Source: Candidatus Pelagibacterales bacterium (GTDB taxonomy: Bacteria > Pseudomonadota > Alphaproteobacteria > TMED109). From it: a stretch of 9,973 nucleotides of DNA. Position 1 is the first letter of the stretch. Each line of letters begins with the position of its first letter. The stretch covers positions 1 to 9,973 of the forward strand of contig PCCU01000065.1 in NCBI GenBank assembly GCA_002732015.1, written 5' to 3'. The notes below the pieces were generated by a model, which worked only from the letters and a program-made list of their open reading frames with translations, was not told where the DNA came from and made no database searches. A program made the translations under genes and the position numbers. This document shows, one piece after another, positions 1-8,509 of the stretch.

Positions 1-3000
1 AGCCTGTATACATTTTGAATTTCATTTACTAAGTAATTAGCGAGTTCTTCAATTCCTAAAACCCTTAGGATATCGTGAGGTACGGGATTTCCATCCATTA
101 ATAGGTCTCCCTTGTTAACTATATCTCCTTCTTGAACCATTATATGCTTCCCTTTTGGAACTAGATATTCTACTTGGTTATCTTTATTGTCAATATCTAC
201 TACTATTAGTTTCTTGTTAGCTCTTACATCACTTCCAAACTCTACTCTTCCTCTTATATCTGAAATAAATGAGTAATCCTTGGGTTTTCTAGCCTCAAAT
301 AGTTCTGCAACCCTTGGCAAACCTCCTGTTATATCTTTTGACTTTTGAAAGTCTAATGGAATTCTTGCTAACAAATCTCCAGCATTAATCTTTTTACTCT
401 TTTTCCCTGGCGTATATCCGATAGATAATACTGCTGATACAGGAAGCTCATAAATTGCTTGAGAACCATTTGCTAGTTTGAGTATTTTATCATTTTCATC
501 AACAATTTCCATTCTAGGTCTATAATTTGGTTGTTTGGTTGCCCCAGGAATTCTCCAATCTTTTACCACTTGGCTAGTCATACCCGTGTCTTGGGAGGTT
601 GTTTCTTCTAGTGTATCTTTGTTAACATCTACGAACCTCACAAAACCTTGTTTTTCAGTGATAATAGGTCTAGTATAAGGGTCCCACTCTGCAATTTTTT
701 GTCCCTTTTCAATTTTGCTCTTTTCTTTTAACAAAATATTCGATCCATAAGGTATTTTCTCTCTAAACCTTTCTCTACCGTTATCATCTTTAATCACAAG
801 TTTACAATCTCTATCTAAAACAGTTCCTACTCCTTTTTTATCATAAATTACATTAGACCCTTCGATATAAAGTGTACCTGATATATTAGCTTCTAGTCTA
901 GATGGTTCAGCTCCTGCTTGAGCAGCTCCTCCTATGTGGAAAGTTCTCATAGTTAATTGAGTCCCTGGTTCTCCTATTGATTGAGCAGCAACGACACCAA
1001 CAGCCTCACCAATGTTTACTGTCGTTCCTCTTGCTAAATCTCTTCCATAGCAAGTTGCACACATTCCTGAAGATAGAGCACATGTGAGGGGACTTCTAAC
1101 TTTAACTGCATCAATTTCAGCACTCACTATTTTACTAACTAAATCTTCATCTATAAAATCTCCTACTTTTGCCAACAAAGAATCATCTTTAGGGGCTTTT
1201 AGGTCCTCAGCTAAATATCTTCCAATAATTCTTTCTTCTAGACTCTCTATCACTTCACCTGCATCTATTACTGCCTTTTTAATAACTCCTTTAGTGGTAC
1301 CGCAATCTTCTTGTGTGATTATTAAATCTTGGGCAACATCAACTAATCTTCTGGTTAAATAACCAGAATTTGCAGTTTTAAGTGCGGTATCAGCAAGACC
1401 TTTTCTAGCTCCATGCGTAGAATTAAAATATTCTAAAACACTAAGTCCTTCTTTAAAGTTTGAAATTATAGGCGTTTCAATAATTTCTCCATTTGGTTTG
1501 GCCATTAAGCCTCGCATCCCCGCCAGCTGTTTCATTTGCGCAGTAGAACCTCTAGCTCCAGAATCTGCCATCATAAAAACTGAATTCATACTTTCGCCTT
1601 TACCTATTGACATTTCATTCATCATTTTATCAGCAACATTATCAGTACATTTTGACCATGCATCTATAACTTTATTATATTTTTCTCCCTGCGTTATCAG
1701 ACCATCAGAATATTGTTTTTCATAATTTTTTATTAAGTCTCTAGTATCATCAACTAACTTAGTTTTTGCTTCAGGGATAATCATATCATCTTTTCCAAAA
1801 GATATACCTGCTTTACAAGCATTTTTAAAACCTAATTCCATTAATCTATCTGCAAAAATTACTGTTTCTTTTTGTCCACAAAATCTATAAACCACATCAA
1901 TAAGATCAGCAAGTTCCTTTTTACTAAGCATTTTATTGATCATTGTAAAAGTTATATTTTTGTTTTTTGGTAAAATCTCTGATATTAAAAGTCTACCTGC
2001 AGTAGTGCTAAGCAACTTTATTTCTTTTTCATCATTTTCATTAATGATCTCAACTCTTGATTTAATTTTTGCATGAAGAGAAACAGCTTTTGCCTCAAGT
2101 GCATGTTTTACTTCTTCCACAGATGAAAAAATTAATCCTTCTCCAGTTTCATCTTCTTTTTCTAGACTTAAAAAGTATAGACCTAATACAATATCTTGAG
2201 TTGGAACTATTATAGGTTTTCCATTGGCAGGACTAAGAATGTTATTTGTTGACATCATTAATACTCTTGCCTCTAATTGAGCTTCTACCGATAAAGGTAC
2301 GTGGACTGCCATTTGATCTCCATCAAAGTCTGCATTAAATGCTGTACAAACTAAAGGGTGTAGCCTTATGGCTTTTCCCTCAATTAGCACAGGTTCAAAA
2401 GCTTGTATTCCTAGTCTATGCAATGTTGGAGCTCTATTTAATAAAATTGGGTGCTCTCTAATAACCTCATCGAGTATGTCCCATACCTCAGGTCTCTCCT
2501 TCTCTACCATTTTCTTTGCTGATTTAATAGTAGTAGCTAAGCCACGTATTTCTAGCTTAGAGTAAATAAACGGTTTGAAAAGTTCTAAAGCCATTTTTTT
2601 TGGTATACCACATTGATGCAGTTTCAACTCAGGGCCTACTACAATGACAGACCTTCCAGAATAATCACATCTCTTTCCTAATAGGTTTTGTCTAAAACGC
2701 CCCTGTTTGCCCTTAAGCATATCAGCTAGTGACTTCAAAGGACGCTTATTAGAACCAGTGATAGGTCTGGCTCTTCTGGTATTGTCAAATAAGGCATCTA
2801 CTGACTCTTGTAGCATTCTTTGCTCATTTCGCACAATTATATCTGGAGCTTTGAGTTCTTTGAGGCGCCTTAATCTATTATTCCTATTAATAACTCTTCT
2901 GTATAAATCATTTAAATCAGAAGTTGCAAATCTACCACCATCTAAAGGAACTAATGGTCTTAAATCAGGAGGAATAACCGGTAAACTAGTTAAAATCATC

Positions 3001-3704
3001 CATTCTGGTTTGTTGCCTGAAAATATAAACTGTTCTACTAGCTTTAGTCTTCTCAATAACTTTTTCTTTTTAATATCAGATTTAGTAGTACTTAGTTCTT
3101 CTTTTATATTTTCCCTTTCCTCCTCCATATTCATCGACTCAAAAATTTTTCTAATTGCTTCGGCTCCAATTCCTGCTGAAAAAGAGTCTGCAGGATTTTC
3201 ATCAAGAGCCTTATTATATTCTTCGTCAGATAATATCTGCTTAAATTTTAAGTTTGTTAAACCTGGTTCTATAACAATATGATTTTCAAAATATAAAACT
3301 CTCTCAACATCTTTCATCGCCATGTCTAATAATAGACTGATTCTTGAAGGCAAGGATTTTAAAAACCATATATGTGCAACAGGAGCAGCCAACTCTATAT
3401 GCCCCATTCTTTCTCTTCTAACTTTAGATTGAATTACCTCTACTCCGCATTTTTCGCAAACAATTCCTCTGTGCTTCATTCTTTTATACTTTCCGCAAAG
3501 ACACTCATAATCTTTTACTGGCCCAAATATTTTTGCACAAAAAAGTCCTTCTCTTTCAGGTTTAAAAGTTCTGTAATTAATCGTTTCTGGTTTTTTTACT
3601 TCTCCAAAAGACCATGACCTGATTTTTTCTGGACTAGCTATGGAAATTTTAATGAGATCAAAATCGTTATTCATACTTTCTAAACTTTTCATTGCCTTGT
3701 TCAT
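1..3704 (-). CDS. rpoC: DNA-directed RNA polymerase subunit beta-prime (3' end cut by window)
   Basis: This is the largest RNA polymerase subunit, which carries the catalytic magnesium and acts with RpoB, two alpha subunits, omega and sigma. The frame is open from the ATG at 3704 to the window edge: 1234 full codons of an expected roughly 1400, so about the last 150 residues are missing. The N-terminal zinc site has Cys68, Cys70, Cys83 and Cys86. The catalytic loop NADFDGDQM lies at residues 457-465, with Asp459, Asp461 and Asp463 as magnesium ligands. The second zinc site has Cys801, Cys875, Cys882 and Cys885. The bridge-helix and trigger-loop segments are intact (TMRTFHIGG at about 918-926), and an insertion of roughly 190 residues follows, equivalent to the E. 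coli SI3 domain. The start is set by a strong Shine-Dalgarno sequence and by homology from residue 1. It lies 8 nt after rpoB and is surely co-transcribed with it. I see no frameshift. Confidence 0.98.
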   Translation of the reverse strand, partial: MNKAMKSLESMNNDFDLIKISIASPEKIRSWSFGEVKKPETINYRTFKPEREGLFCAKIFGPVKDYECLCGKYKRMKHRGIVCEKCGVEVIQSKVRRERMGHIELAAPVAHIWFLKSLPSRISLLLDMAMKDVERVLYFENHIVIEPGLTNLKFKQILSDEEYNKALDENPADSFSAGIGAEAIRKIFESMNMEEERENIKEELSTTKSDIKKKKLLRRLKLVEQFIFSGNKPEWMILTSLPVIPPDLRPLVPLDGGRFATSDLNDLYRRVINRNNRLRRLKELKAPDIIVRNEQRMLQESVDALFDNTRRARPITGSNKRPLKSLADMLKGKQGRFRQNLLGKRCDYSGRSVIVVGPELKLHQCGIPKKMALELFKPFIYSKLEIRGLATTIKSAKKMVEKERPEVWDILDEVIREHPILLNRAPTLHRLGIQAFEPVLIEGKAIRLHPLVCTAFNADFDGDQMAVHVPLSVEAQLEARVLMMSTNNILSPANGKPIIVPTQDIVLGLYFLSLEKEDETGEGLIFSSVEEVKHALEAKAVSLHAKIKSRVEIINENDEKEIKLLSTTAGRLLISEILPKNKNITFTMINKMLSKKELADLIDVVYRFCGQKETVIFADRLMELGFKNACKAGISFGKDDMIIPEAKTKLVDDTRDLIKNYEKQYSDGLITQGEKYNKVIDAWSKCTDNVADKMMNEMSIGKGESMNSVFMMADSGARGSTAQMKQLAGMRGLMAKPNGEIIETPIISNFKEGLSVLEYFNSTHGARKGLADTALKTANSGYLTRRLVDVAQDLIITQEDCGTTKGVIKKAVIDAGEVIESLEERIIGRYLAEDLKAPKDDSLLAKVGDFIDEDLVSKIVSAEIDAVKVRSPLTCALSSGMCATCYGRDLARGTTVNIGEAVGVVAAQSIGEPGTQLTMRTFHIGGAAQAGAEPSRLEANISGTLYIEGSNVIYDKKGVGTVLDRDCKLVIKDDNGRERFREKIPYGSNILLKEKSKIEKGQKIAEWDPYTRPIITEKQGFVRFVDVNKDTLEETTSQDTGMTSQVVKDWRIPGATKQPNYRPRMEIVDENDKILKLANGSQAIYELPVSAVLSIGYTPGKKSKKINAGDLLARIPLDFQKSKDITGGLPRVAELFEARKPKDYSFISDIRGRVEFGSDVRANKKLIVVDIDNKDNQVEYLVPKGKHIMVQEGDIVNKGDLLMDGNPVPHDILRVLGIEELANYLVNEIQNVYR

Positions 3705-3708
3705 AATC

Positions 3709-3714
3709 TCTCCT
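3709..3714 (-). promoter_or_regulatory. Strong ribosome binding site of rpoC, overlapping the rpoB stop codon
   Basis: The minus strand reads AGGAGA ending 4 nt before the rpoC ATG. The TAG stop codon of rpoB (3715-3713) shares its last two bases with this motif. Ribosomes that terminate on rpoB therefore sit on the rpoC initiation site, which suggests translational coupling of the two large subunits; the coupling is an inference. Confidence 0.8.
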
Positions 3715-6700
3715 AATTATCTTCTTGAGTTATATTTTCTTTAGCGTTTTCACTTTGTGATAAACCAACATCTAAACATAAGGATTGCATTTCCTTAACT
3801 AGAACATTAAAAGACTCGGGAATTCCTGCTTCAAAACTAGTCTCTCCTCTTACTATAGATTCATACACTTTACTTCTTCCTGCAACATCATCTGACTTTA
3901 CAGTAAGCATTTCTTGCAATGTATATGATGCTCCATAAGCTTGTAAGGCCCATACTTCCATTTCTCCAAATCTTTGACCTCCAAATTGTGCTTTTCCTCC
4001 AAGAGGTTGTTGCGTAACTAAGCTGTAAGGACCAATTGATCTAGAATGGATTTTATCATCTACAAGATGATGTAACTTTAACATGTAGATGTATCCTACT
4101 GTAACCTTTCTATTAAAGGCCTCTCCAGTTCTTCCATCAATAAGAGTAACCTGCCCTGAATTGTCGAGACCTACAGCTTCCAATATTGTTTTAATGTCTA
4201 AGTCTCTGGCTCCATCAAATACAGGAGTAGCTAAATTCAAACCGTTCTTGACCTTTGATAAAAGTTCAACAATCTCTTTATCAGAAAGCCTGCCAATTCT
4301 CTCTTCAAAATATTTAGGCGTAAATACTTTTTTTAATAACTTTTTACATCCAGTAATTTTTGTAGTGGTATCTTGGGAAGTGTTGTTTATCATATCTTTA
4401 ATATTTTTTGCAAGTCCTGCTGATGCCCAACCTAAATGTGTTTCTAAAATTTGCCCAACATTCATTCTCGATGGGACACCTAGTGGATTAAGCACAATAT
4501 CTACAGGAACACCATCTTCTGTATGTGGCATATCTTCTATCGGGGCAATTTTCGAAATTACTCCTTTATTCCCATGCCTTCCTGCCATTTTGTCACCTGG
4601 CTGAAGTTTTCTTTTTACTGCAACAAAAACTTTTACCATTTTCAAAACGCCTGGTAATAAATCATCACCTGACTGTACTTTATCAACCTTCTCCTTAAAA
4701 TTTAATAGTATTTCATTTATTTCTGCATCAAATTCATTTTTTAAACTTTCAATGCTAGACATTGTTTGTTGATTCTTAGTAGCAACTTTCCAAATTTGCT
4801 TATTATCGAACAAGTCTAAAATTTTTTCCGTTAAAATTTGCCCATCTTTTATACCTTTAGCTTTACCTGAAAAGTGCTTGCCTAATAATAAGCTCTTGAG
4901 ACGCTTAAAAATATTTTCTTCTATTATTCTTATTTGGTCATCTTTGTCTTTGGCCAATCTTTCTATTTCTTCTTTTTCTATTGCTAGTGCTCTTTCATCT
5001 TTATCTACGCCTCTCCTATTGAAAACTCTTACTTCTACTACTGTACCTGAAACACCGCTAGGAAGTCGCAAAGAAGAGTCCCTAACATCTGAAGCCTTTT
5101 CACCAAATATAGCTCTTAATAATTTTTCTTCCGGAGTCATAGGAGTCTCACCTTTAGGAGTTACTTTTCCAACAAGTATATCATTTGATCTTACTTCAGC
5201 ACCAACATAGACTATACCAGTTTCATCTAAATTTTTTAAAGCTTCTTCTCCAACATTCGGTATATCTCGCGTAATTTCTTCTGGACCAAGCTTTGTGTCT
5301 CTAGCCATTAATTCAAACTCTTCAATATGTATCGAAGTAAATACATCATCTCTTACTATTCTTTCGGATATGAGAATAGAGTCCTCATAGTTGTATCCAT
5401 TCCATGGCATAAAAGCTACCAAAACATTTTTTCCTAATGCTAGCTCACCATTGTCAGTTGCTGGCCCATCTGCAATGACATCTCCCTTTTCTACTCTGTC
5501 TCCAACCATAACTAATGGTCTTTGGTTTATAGATGTATTTTGGTTTGACCTTTGAAATTTAAGTAAATTATACACATCAACTCCTAGTGTAATGTCATAC
5601 TTTTTTTCATCAGTATGTCTGACTACTATTCTCCTTGCATCAACCTGCTCTACAAAGCCTCCTCTTTTTGCTACAACAGCCGCAGATGAGTCTTTTGCTA
5701 CCACACCTTCCATTCCTGTTCCTACCATCGGAGACTCAGAAACAACTAAAGGAACCGCTTGCCTCATCATATTAGAACCCATTAACGCTCTGTTAGCGTC
5801 ATCATTTTCTAAAAATGGTATTAGTGAAGCTGCTACGGATACTAGTTGCTTAGGAGACACATCCATATATTCTATCTTATCGGTCGTTGCCATTGTAAAG
5901 TCACCATTATGTCTGCAAGAAACTAAGTCTCTAACAAATTCATTGCTTTTGGTTAATGGTGCATTTGCTTGAGCAATTACAAAGTTATCTTCTTCTATAG
6001 CTGATAGGTATTCAACGTTATGACTAACCTTTGCTTTCGAAACCTTTCTGTACGGACTTTCTATAAAACCATACTGATTTACTTTTGCATATGTAGCTAG
6101 ACTATTAATTAACCCAATATTAGGACCTTCTGGCGTTTCTATCGGACAAATTCTTCCATAATGAGTTGGATGAACATCCCTTACCTCAAAACCTGCTCTT
6201 TCTCTTGTTAGACCTCCAGGACCTAGAGCTGATAATCTTCTTTTGTGAGTAATTTCAGAAAGAGGATTGGTCTGATCCATAAACTGACTTAATTGTGAAC
6301 TTCCAAAAAACTCTTTTAAAATTGATGTAAGAGGTTTGGCGTTTATAAGTTCTTTTGGAACAAGTTTTTCTTCAGGAACAGAACCCATTCTCTCTTTTAT
6401 CGCTCTTTCCATTCTTACCAAACCAGTTCTAAACTGGTTTTCTACAAGCTCTCCAACTGACCTTACTCTTCTGTTACCTAAATGATCTATATCATCATAT
6501 TCACCGATACCATCCTTGAGATTAACAATTATGTCTATTACGCTTAAAATATCGTCTCTATTAAGTTCACCATAAGCTTCTTCGACCACTGAACCAATTC
6601 TTGAATTTAATTTTACCCTACCTACAGCAGATAAATCATATTTTTCAGATTTAAGTTTTACAATATCATTATTATGAACCCATAAATTTGGACTAGAATT

Positions 6701-8029
6701 TTGCCTTGCTAATGTTCCAACTGATACTAATGACCATTCTTTTTCTTTTTTTAATATCCAAACTCCTTCCTGCTCTATTAGCTCTTTACTTAATGTGATT
6801 ACTTTTTCTTTTTTTGAATTAGTAGAATAAAAATTCAATTCATCAAGAACGGTGTCAATTCTTGCAAAGAAAAGGTCATAGAAAAGTTTTTCAGAACTTT
6901 CTTCAGTTGGTGGCTCACCAGGTCTCATTATTTTGTAAATTGATGCTAATGCATCAGCTCTTTTAACATCTTTTTCAGCAATAATAGTATTTCTTATATA
7001 TGCACCTGATTTGTTGCTAGTAACTAAAACTAAAAAATTTGATATTTTATTTTCTCTTAGATAGTCCAATAACTTCTCATCTATTTCATCACCAGCTTCT
7101 CCAAAAATCTCTCCGGTCTCATTGTTAAAAATATCAGCAGCTAGATACTTGCCTAATATAGCATCATCTGGAACTAAAATTTTTGTTACTTTTTTTTCTT
7201 CAAAATCTCTATTGTGTCTATTAGTAAGCCTATCTCCTTTTGAAAGAAGTACTTCATTATTATCAGCATTTATTAAATCAAAATTAAGCTCCCCTTTTAA
7301 ATCATTAAAGTCATATGTAATACTTACTTGATTTTTTTCTTTAAGAACAAATTCTGCTGACTTGTAAAACCTGGATAAAACTCCTTCATTATCCAAACCC
7401 ATAGATTTGAGCAAAAATGCCAAGGATAATTTCTTTCTTCTATCAATTCTAAAAAAAAGAAGGTTTTTTGCATCAAATTCTACATCTAACCAAGACCCTC
7501 TGTAGGGAATTACTCTTGCTGCATTACTTGCATCAAAAAATACTCCTGGAGATCTATGCATTTGACTAACTATTACTCGCTCTGTTCCGTTAATAACAAA
7601 AGTAGCTTTGTCTGTCATTAGGGGTATATCTCCCAAATAAACTTCTTCTTCACGAGCATCTTTTCCTATTTCTTGGTTGGTTTCTTCATCAATCTTAATT
7701 ATATCTAACCTAAAAACTACTTTGAGTGCTGCTGCATATGTTAATCCTCTTTGTCTGCATTCTATAACATCATATTTAGGCCTATCTAATTTATAGGAAA
7801 TATATTTTAAAGTCATTCTTCCTTGATAATCTTTAATTGGAAAAACACTTGATAAAGCATCATGTATACCAATATGAGACTCTTCGTTTTCTTCCGTTTT
7901 AGAGGTTAGTAGTTGCTGGTAAGAAGATTTTTGTATTTCTATTAAATTTGGCATATCCGCAATATCTTGCAGAACACCAAATTGGTGTCTTAGAGGTTTT
8001 CTATCCTTTAGAGAAAGTTTGTTAGCCAT
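3713..8029 (-). CDS. rpoB: DNA-directed RNA polymerase subunit beta, with a lobe insertion
   Basis: This is the second-largest RNA polymerase subunit, which forms the catalytic cleft with RpoC and carries the rifampicin pocket. At 1438 residues it is longer than the E. coli protein (1342) and than typical alphaproteobacterial forms (about 1360-1390). The opening segment with DMPNLIEIQKSSY is alphaproteobacterial in style. The rifampicin region starts with GSSQLSQFMDQ at residue 576. The stretch KRKLQPGDKMAGRHGNKG carries Lys1139 and Lys1147, matching E. coli Lys1065 and Lys1073. The C-terminal clamp segment GGKAQFGGQRFGEMEVWAL is complete. Both E. coli-type lineage inserts (the lobe insert near 215-335 and the one near 1010-1115) appear to be present. 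Two features are odd: a net gain of 71 residues at 389-463, and a net loss of 11 residues after Asp166. The ATG start has an AGGAA ribosome binding site. The tail after residue 1420 is acidic and not conserved. Confidence 0.98.
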   Translation of the reverse strand: MANKLSLKDRKPLRHQFGVLQDIADMPNLIEIQKSSYQQLLTSKTEENEESHIGIHDALSSVFPIKDYQGRMTLKYISYKLDRPKYDVIECRQRGLTYAAALKVVFRLDIIKIDEETNQEIGKDAREEEVYLGDIPLMTDKATFVINGTERVIVSQMHRSPGVFFDASNAARVIPYRGSWLDVEFDAKNLLFFRIDRRKKLSLAFLLKSMGLDNEGVLSRFYKSAEFVLKEKNQVSITYDFNDLKGELNFDLINADNNEVLLSKGDRLTNRHNRDFEEKKVTKILVPDDAILGKYLAADIFNNETGEIFGEAGDEIDEKLLDYLRENKISNFLVLVTSNKSGAYIRNTIIAEKDVKRADALASIYKIMRPGEPPTEESSEKLFYDLFFARIDTVLDELNFYSTNSKKEKVITLSKELIEQEGVWILKKEKEWSLVSVGTLARQNSSPNLWVHNNDIVKLKSEKYDLSAVGRVKLNSRIGSVVEEAYGELNRDDILSVIDIIVNLKDGIGEYDDIDHLGNRRVRSVGELVENQFRTGLVRMERAIKERMGSVPEEKLVPKELINAKPLTSILKEFFGSSQLSQFMDQTNPLSEITHKRRLSALGPGGLTRERAGFEVRDVHPTHYGRICPIETPEGPNIGLINSLATYAKVNQYGFIESPYRKVSKAKVSHNVEYLSAIEEDNFVIAQANAPLTKSNEFVRDLVSCRHNGDFTMATTDKIEYMDVSPKQLVSVAASLIPFLENDDANRALMGSNMMRQAVPLVVSESPMVGTGMEGVVAKDSSAAVVAKRGGFVEQVDARRIVVRHTDEKKYDITLGVDVYNLLKFQRSNQNTSINQRPLVMVGDRVEKGDVIADGPATDNGELALGKNVLVAFMPWNGYNYEDSILISERIVRDDVFTSIHIEEFELMARDTKLGPEEITRDIPNVGEEALKNLDETGIVYVGAEVRSNDILVGKVTPKGETPMTPEEKLLRAIFGEKASDVRDSSLRLPSGVSGTVVEVRVFNRRGVDKDERALAIEKEEIERLAKDKDDQIRIIEENIFKRLKSLLLGKHFSGKAKGIKDGQILTEKILDLFDNKQIWKVATKNQQTMSSIESLKNEFDAEINEILLNFKEKVDKVQSGDDLLPGVLKMVKVFVAVKRKLQPGDKMAGRHGNKGVISKIAPIEDMPHTEDGVPVDIVLNPLGVPSRMNVGQILETHLGWASAGLAKNIKDMINNTSQDTTTKITGCKKLLKKVFTPKYFEERIGRLSDKEIVELLSKVKNGLNLATPVFDGARDLDIKTILEAVGLDNSGQVTLIDGRTGEAFNRKVTVGYIYMLKLHHLVDDKIHSRSIGPYSLVTQQPLGGKAQFGGQRFGEMEVWALQAYGASYTLQEMLTVKSDDVAGRSKVYESIVRGETSFEAGIPESFNVLVKEMQSLCLDVGLSQSENAKENITQEDN
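6209..6304 (-). other. Rifampicin-resistance-determining region of RpoB
   Basis: Residues 576-607 align without gaps to E. coli 507-538 (offset 69). The residues most often changed in resistant mutants are the sensitive type: Asp585 (E. coli Asp516), His595 (His526) and Ser600 (Ser531). Thr587 replaces E. coli Asn518 and Leu599 replaces Ile530; both look like natural lineage differences. From this region the polymerase would be predicted rifampicin-sensitive. Confidence 0.85.
6641..6865 (-). other. Roughly 71-residue lineage-specific insertion in the RpoB lobe
   Basis: Residues 389-463 (75 codons) lie between the conserved blocks KLFYDLFF and YDLSAVGRVK. In E. coli only four residues (391-394) separate the equivalent blocks, so the net gain is 71. 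The insert is rich in Lys and Glu, with three Trp (424, 432, 450). Its first half looks helical (TVLDELNFYS, then LSKELIEQEG). Its second half alternates hydrophobic and polar residues as in a small beta fold (VWILKKEKEW, LVSVGTL, NLWVHNNDIVKLKS). Codon use and AT content match the rest of the gene, so nothing suggests recent transfer or an intein: there are no splice-junction residues and no endonuclease motif. Its function is unknown to me. Confidence 0.85.
7511..7540 (-). other. Site of an 11-residue deletion in a conserved RpoB loop
   Basis: Between FFD (residues 164-166) and ARVIPYRGSW (171-180) only four residues, ASNA, are present. E. coli and most proteobacteria have fifteen there, including the DKGKTHSSGK motif. 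The bases were read directly on the minus strand and the frame continues without a break, so this is a true in-frame shortening of the sequence given. Confidence 0.85.
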
Positions 8030-8033
8030 GTGG

Positions 8034-8038
8034 TTCCT
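8034..8038 (-). promoter_or_regulatory. Ribosome binding site of rpoB
   Basis: AGGAA on the minus strand, 4 nt before the ATG at 8029. It supports this start, and it is the only in-frame ATG that keeps the conserved N-terminal segment. Confidence 0.65.
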
Positions 8039-8053
8039 ACTGTAAAATAAATT

Positions 8054-8110
8054 AAAAAAAAAAAACGTTTAACTTTCGGAAACTAACCTTGATAGATAGC
8101 AATCCGAAAA
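8054..8110 (-). terminator. Candidate partial terminator (attenuator) between rplL and rpoB
   Basis: In the 92-nt gap, the minus-strand transcript has UUUUCGGA (8110-8103) able to pair with UCCGAAAG (8080-8073): eight pairs including one U-G, around a 22-nt loop. After 7 more nucleotides comes an unbroken run of twelve U (8065-8054). The layout is terminator-like but not ideal, because the loop is long and the stem does not abut the U run. In E. coli the same gap holds a leaky terminator that lowers rpoBC transcription relative to rplJL, so partial termination is a reasonable inference here. Full termination is unlikely unless rpoB has its own promoter, which I cannot point to. Confidence 0.45.
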
Positions 8111-8121
8111 TAAAAGTTTGA

Positions 8122-8496
8122 TTATTTCAATTCTATTTTAGCACCAGACTCTTCAAACTTCTTCTTTATATCTTCTGCCTCTGCTTTAGCCACTCCTTCT
8201 TTAATTGTTTTTGGAGCTCCTTCTACTAAGTCTTTTGCTTCTTTTAAACCCAATCCAGTAGCTGCTCTCACTTCTTTAATTATATTAATTTTTTTGTCTC
8301 CAACTTCTTTTAAAACTATATCAAAAGTATCTTTTTCAGCAGATTTCTGCTCTTCAACACCCCCCCCTGCTGCTACTGCTGCAACTGGAGCCGCCGCTGA
8401 TACGCCCCATTTTTCTTGTAGTAACTTTGATAACTCTGCTGCTTCCATAACTGAAAGCTTAGAAAGCTCATCTACCATTTTATTTAAATCTGTCAT
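8122..8496 (-). CDS. rplL: 50S ribosomal protein L7/L12
   Basis: This is the multicopy stalk protein, which binds L10 as dimers and recruits and stimulates the translation GTPases (EF-Tu, EF-G, IF2). It has 124 residues, the usual length. The N-terminal dimerisation domain is about residues 1-33. The Ala/Gly/Pro hinge is about 34-53 and fairly short. The C-terminal factor-binding domain is 54-124, with the signature KEVRAATGLGLKEAKDLVEG at 74-93. The ATG at 8496 was chosen because GAAAGG sits 7 nt upstream and homology begins there; an in-frame TTG at 8511 would add five residues, overlap the ribosome binding site and gain no conserved sequence. It follows rplJ by 21 nt. The hinge contains a G8 homopolymer (8367-8360), unusual in this AT-rich gene. 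Confidence 0.97.
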   Translation of the reverse strand: MTDLNKMVDELSKLSVMEAAELSKLLQEKWGVSAAAPVAAVAAGGGVEEQKSAEKDTFDIVLKEVGDKKINIIKEVRAATGLGLKEAKDLVEGAPKTIKEGVAKAEAEDIKKKFEESGAKIELK

Positions 8497-8503
8497 AACA
8501 TTA

Positions 8504-8509
8504 CCTTTC
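8504..8509 (-). promoter_or_regulatory. Ribosome binding site of rplL
   Basis: GAAAGG on the minus strand, 7 nt before the ATG at 8496. It fixes the start in preference to the upstream TTG. A strong site suits L7/L12, which is needed in several copies per ribosome. Confidence 0.7.

Noticed and set aside
2707..3282. A 191-codon plus-strand open frame
   Set aside because: It lies wholly opposite the conserved N-terminal half of rpoC. Its protein is low-complexity (Ser, Leu, Ile, Phe) and resembles no family. The same holds for the other plus-strand frames opposite rpoC, rpoB, rplL and rplA.
4089..4604. A 171-codon plus-strand open frame opposite rpoB
   Set aside because: It is the antisense of the conserved C-terminal part of beta, with no ribosome binding site and no recognisable protein.
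6641..6865. Intein or mobile insertion within rpoB
   Set aside because: The extra segment is only about 75 residues, with no Cys/Ser start, no His-Asn end, no endonuclease motifs and no flanking repeats. It looks like a stable lineage insert.
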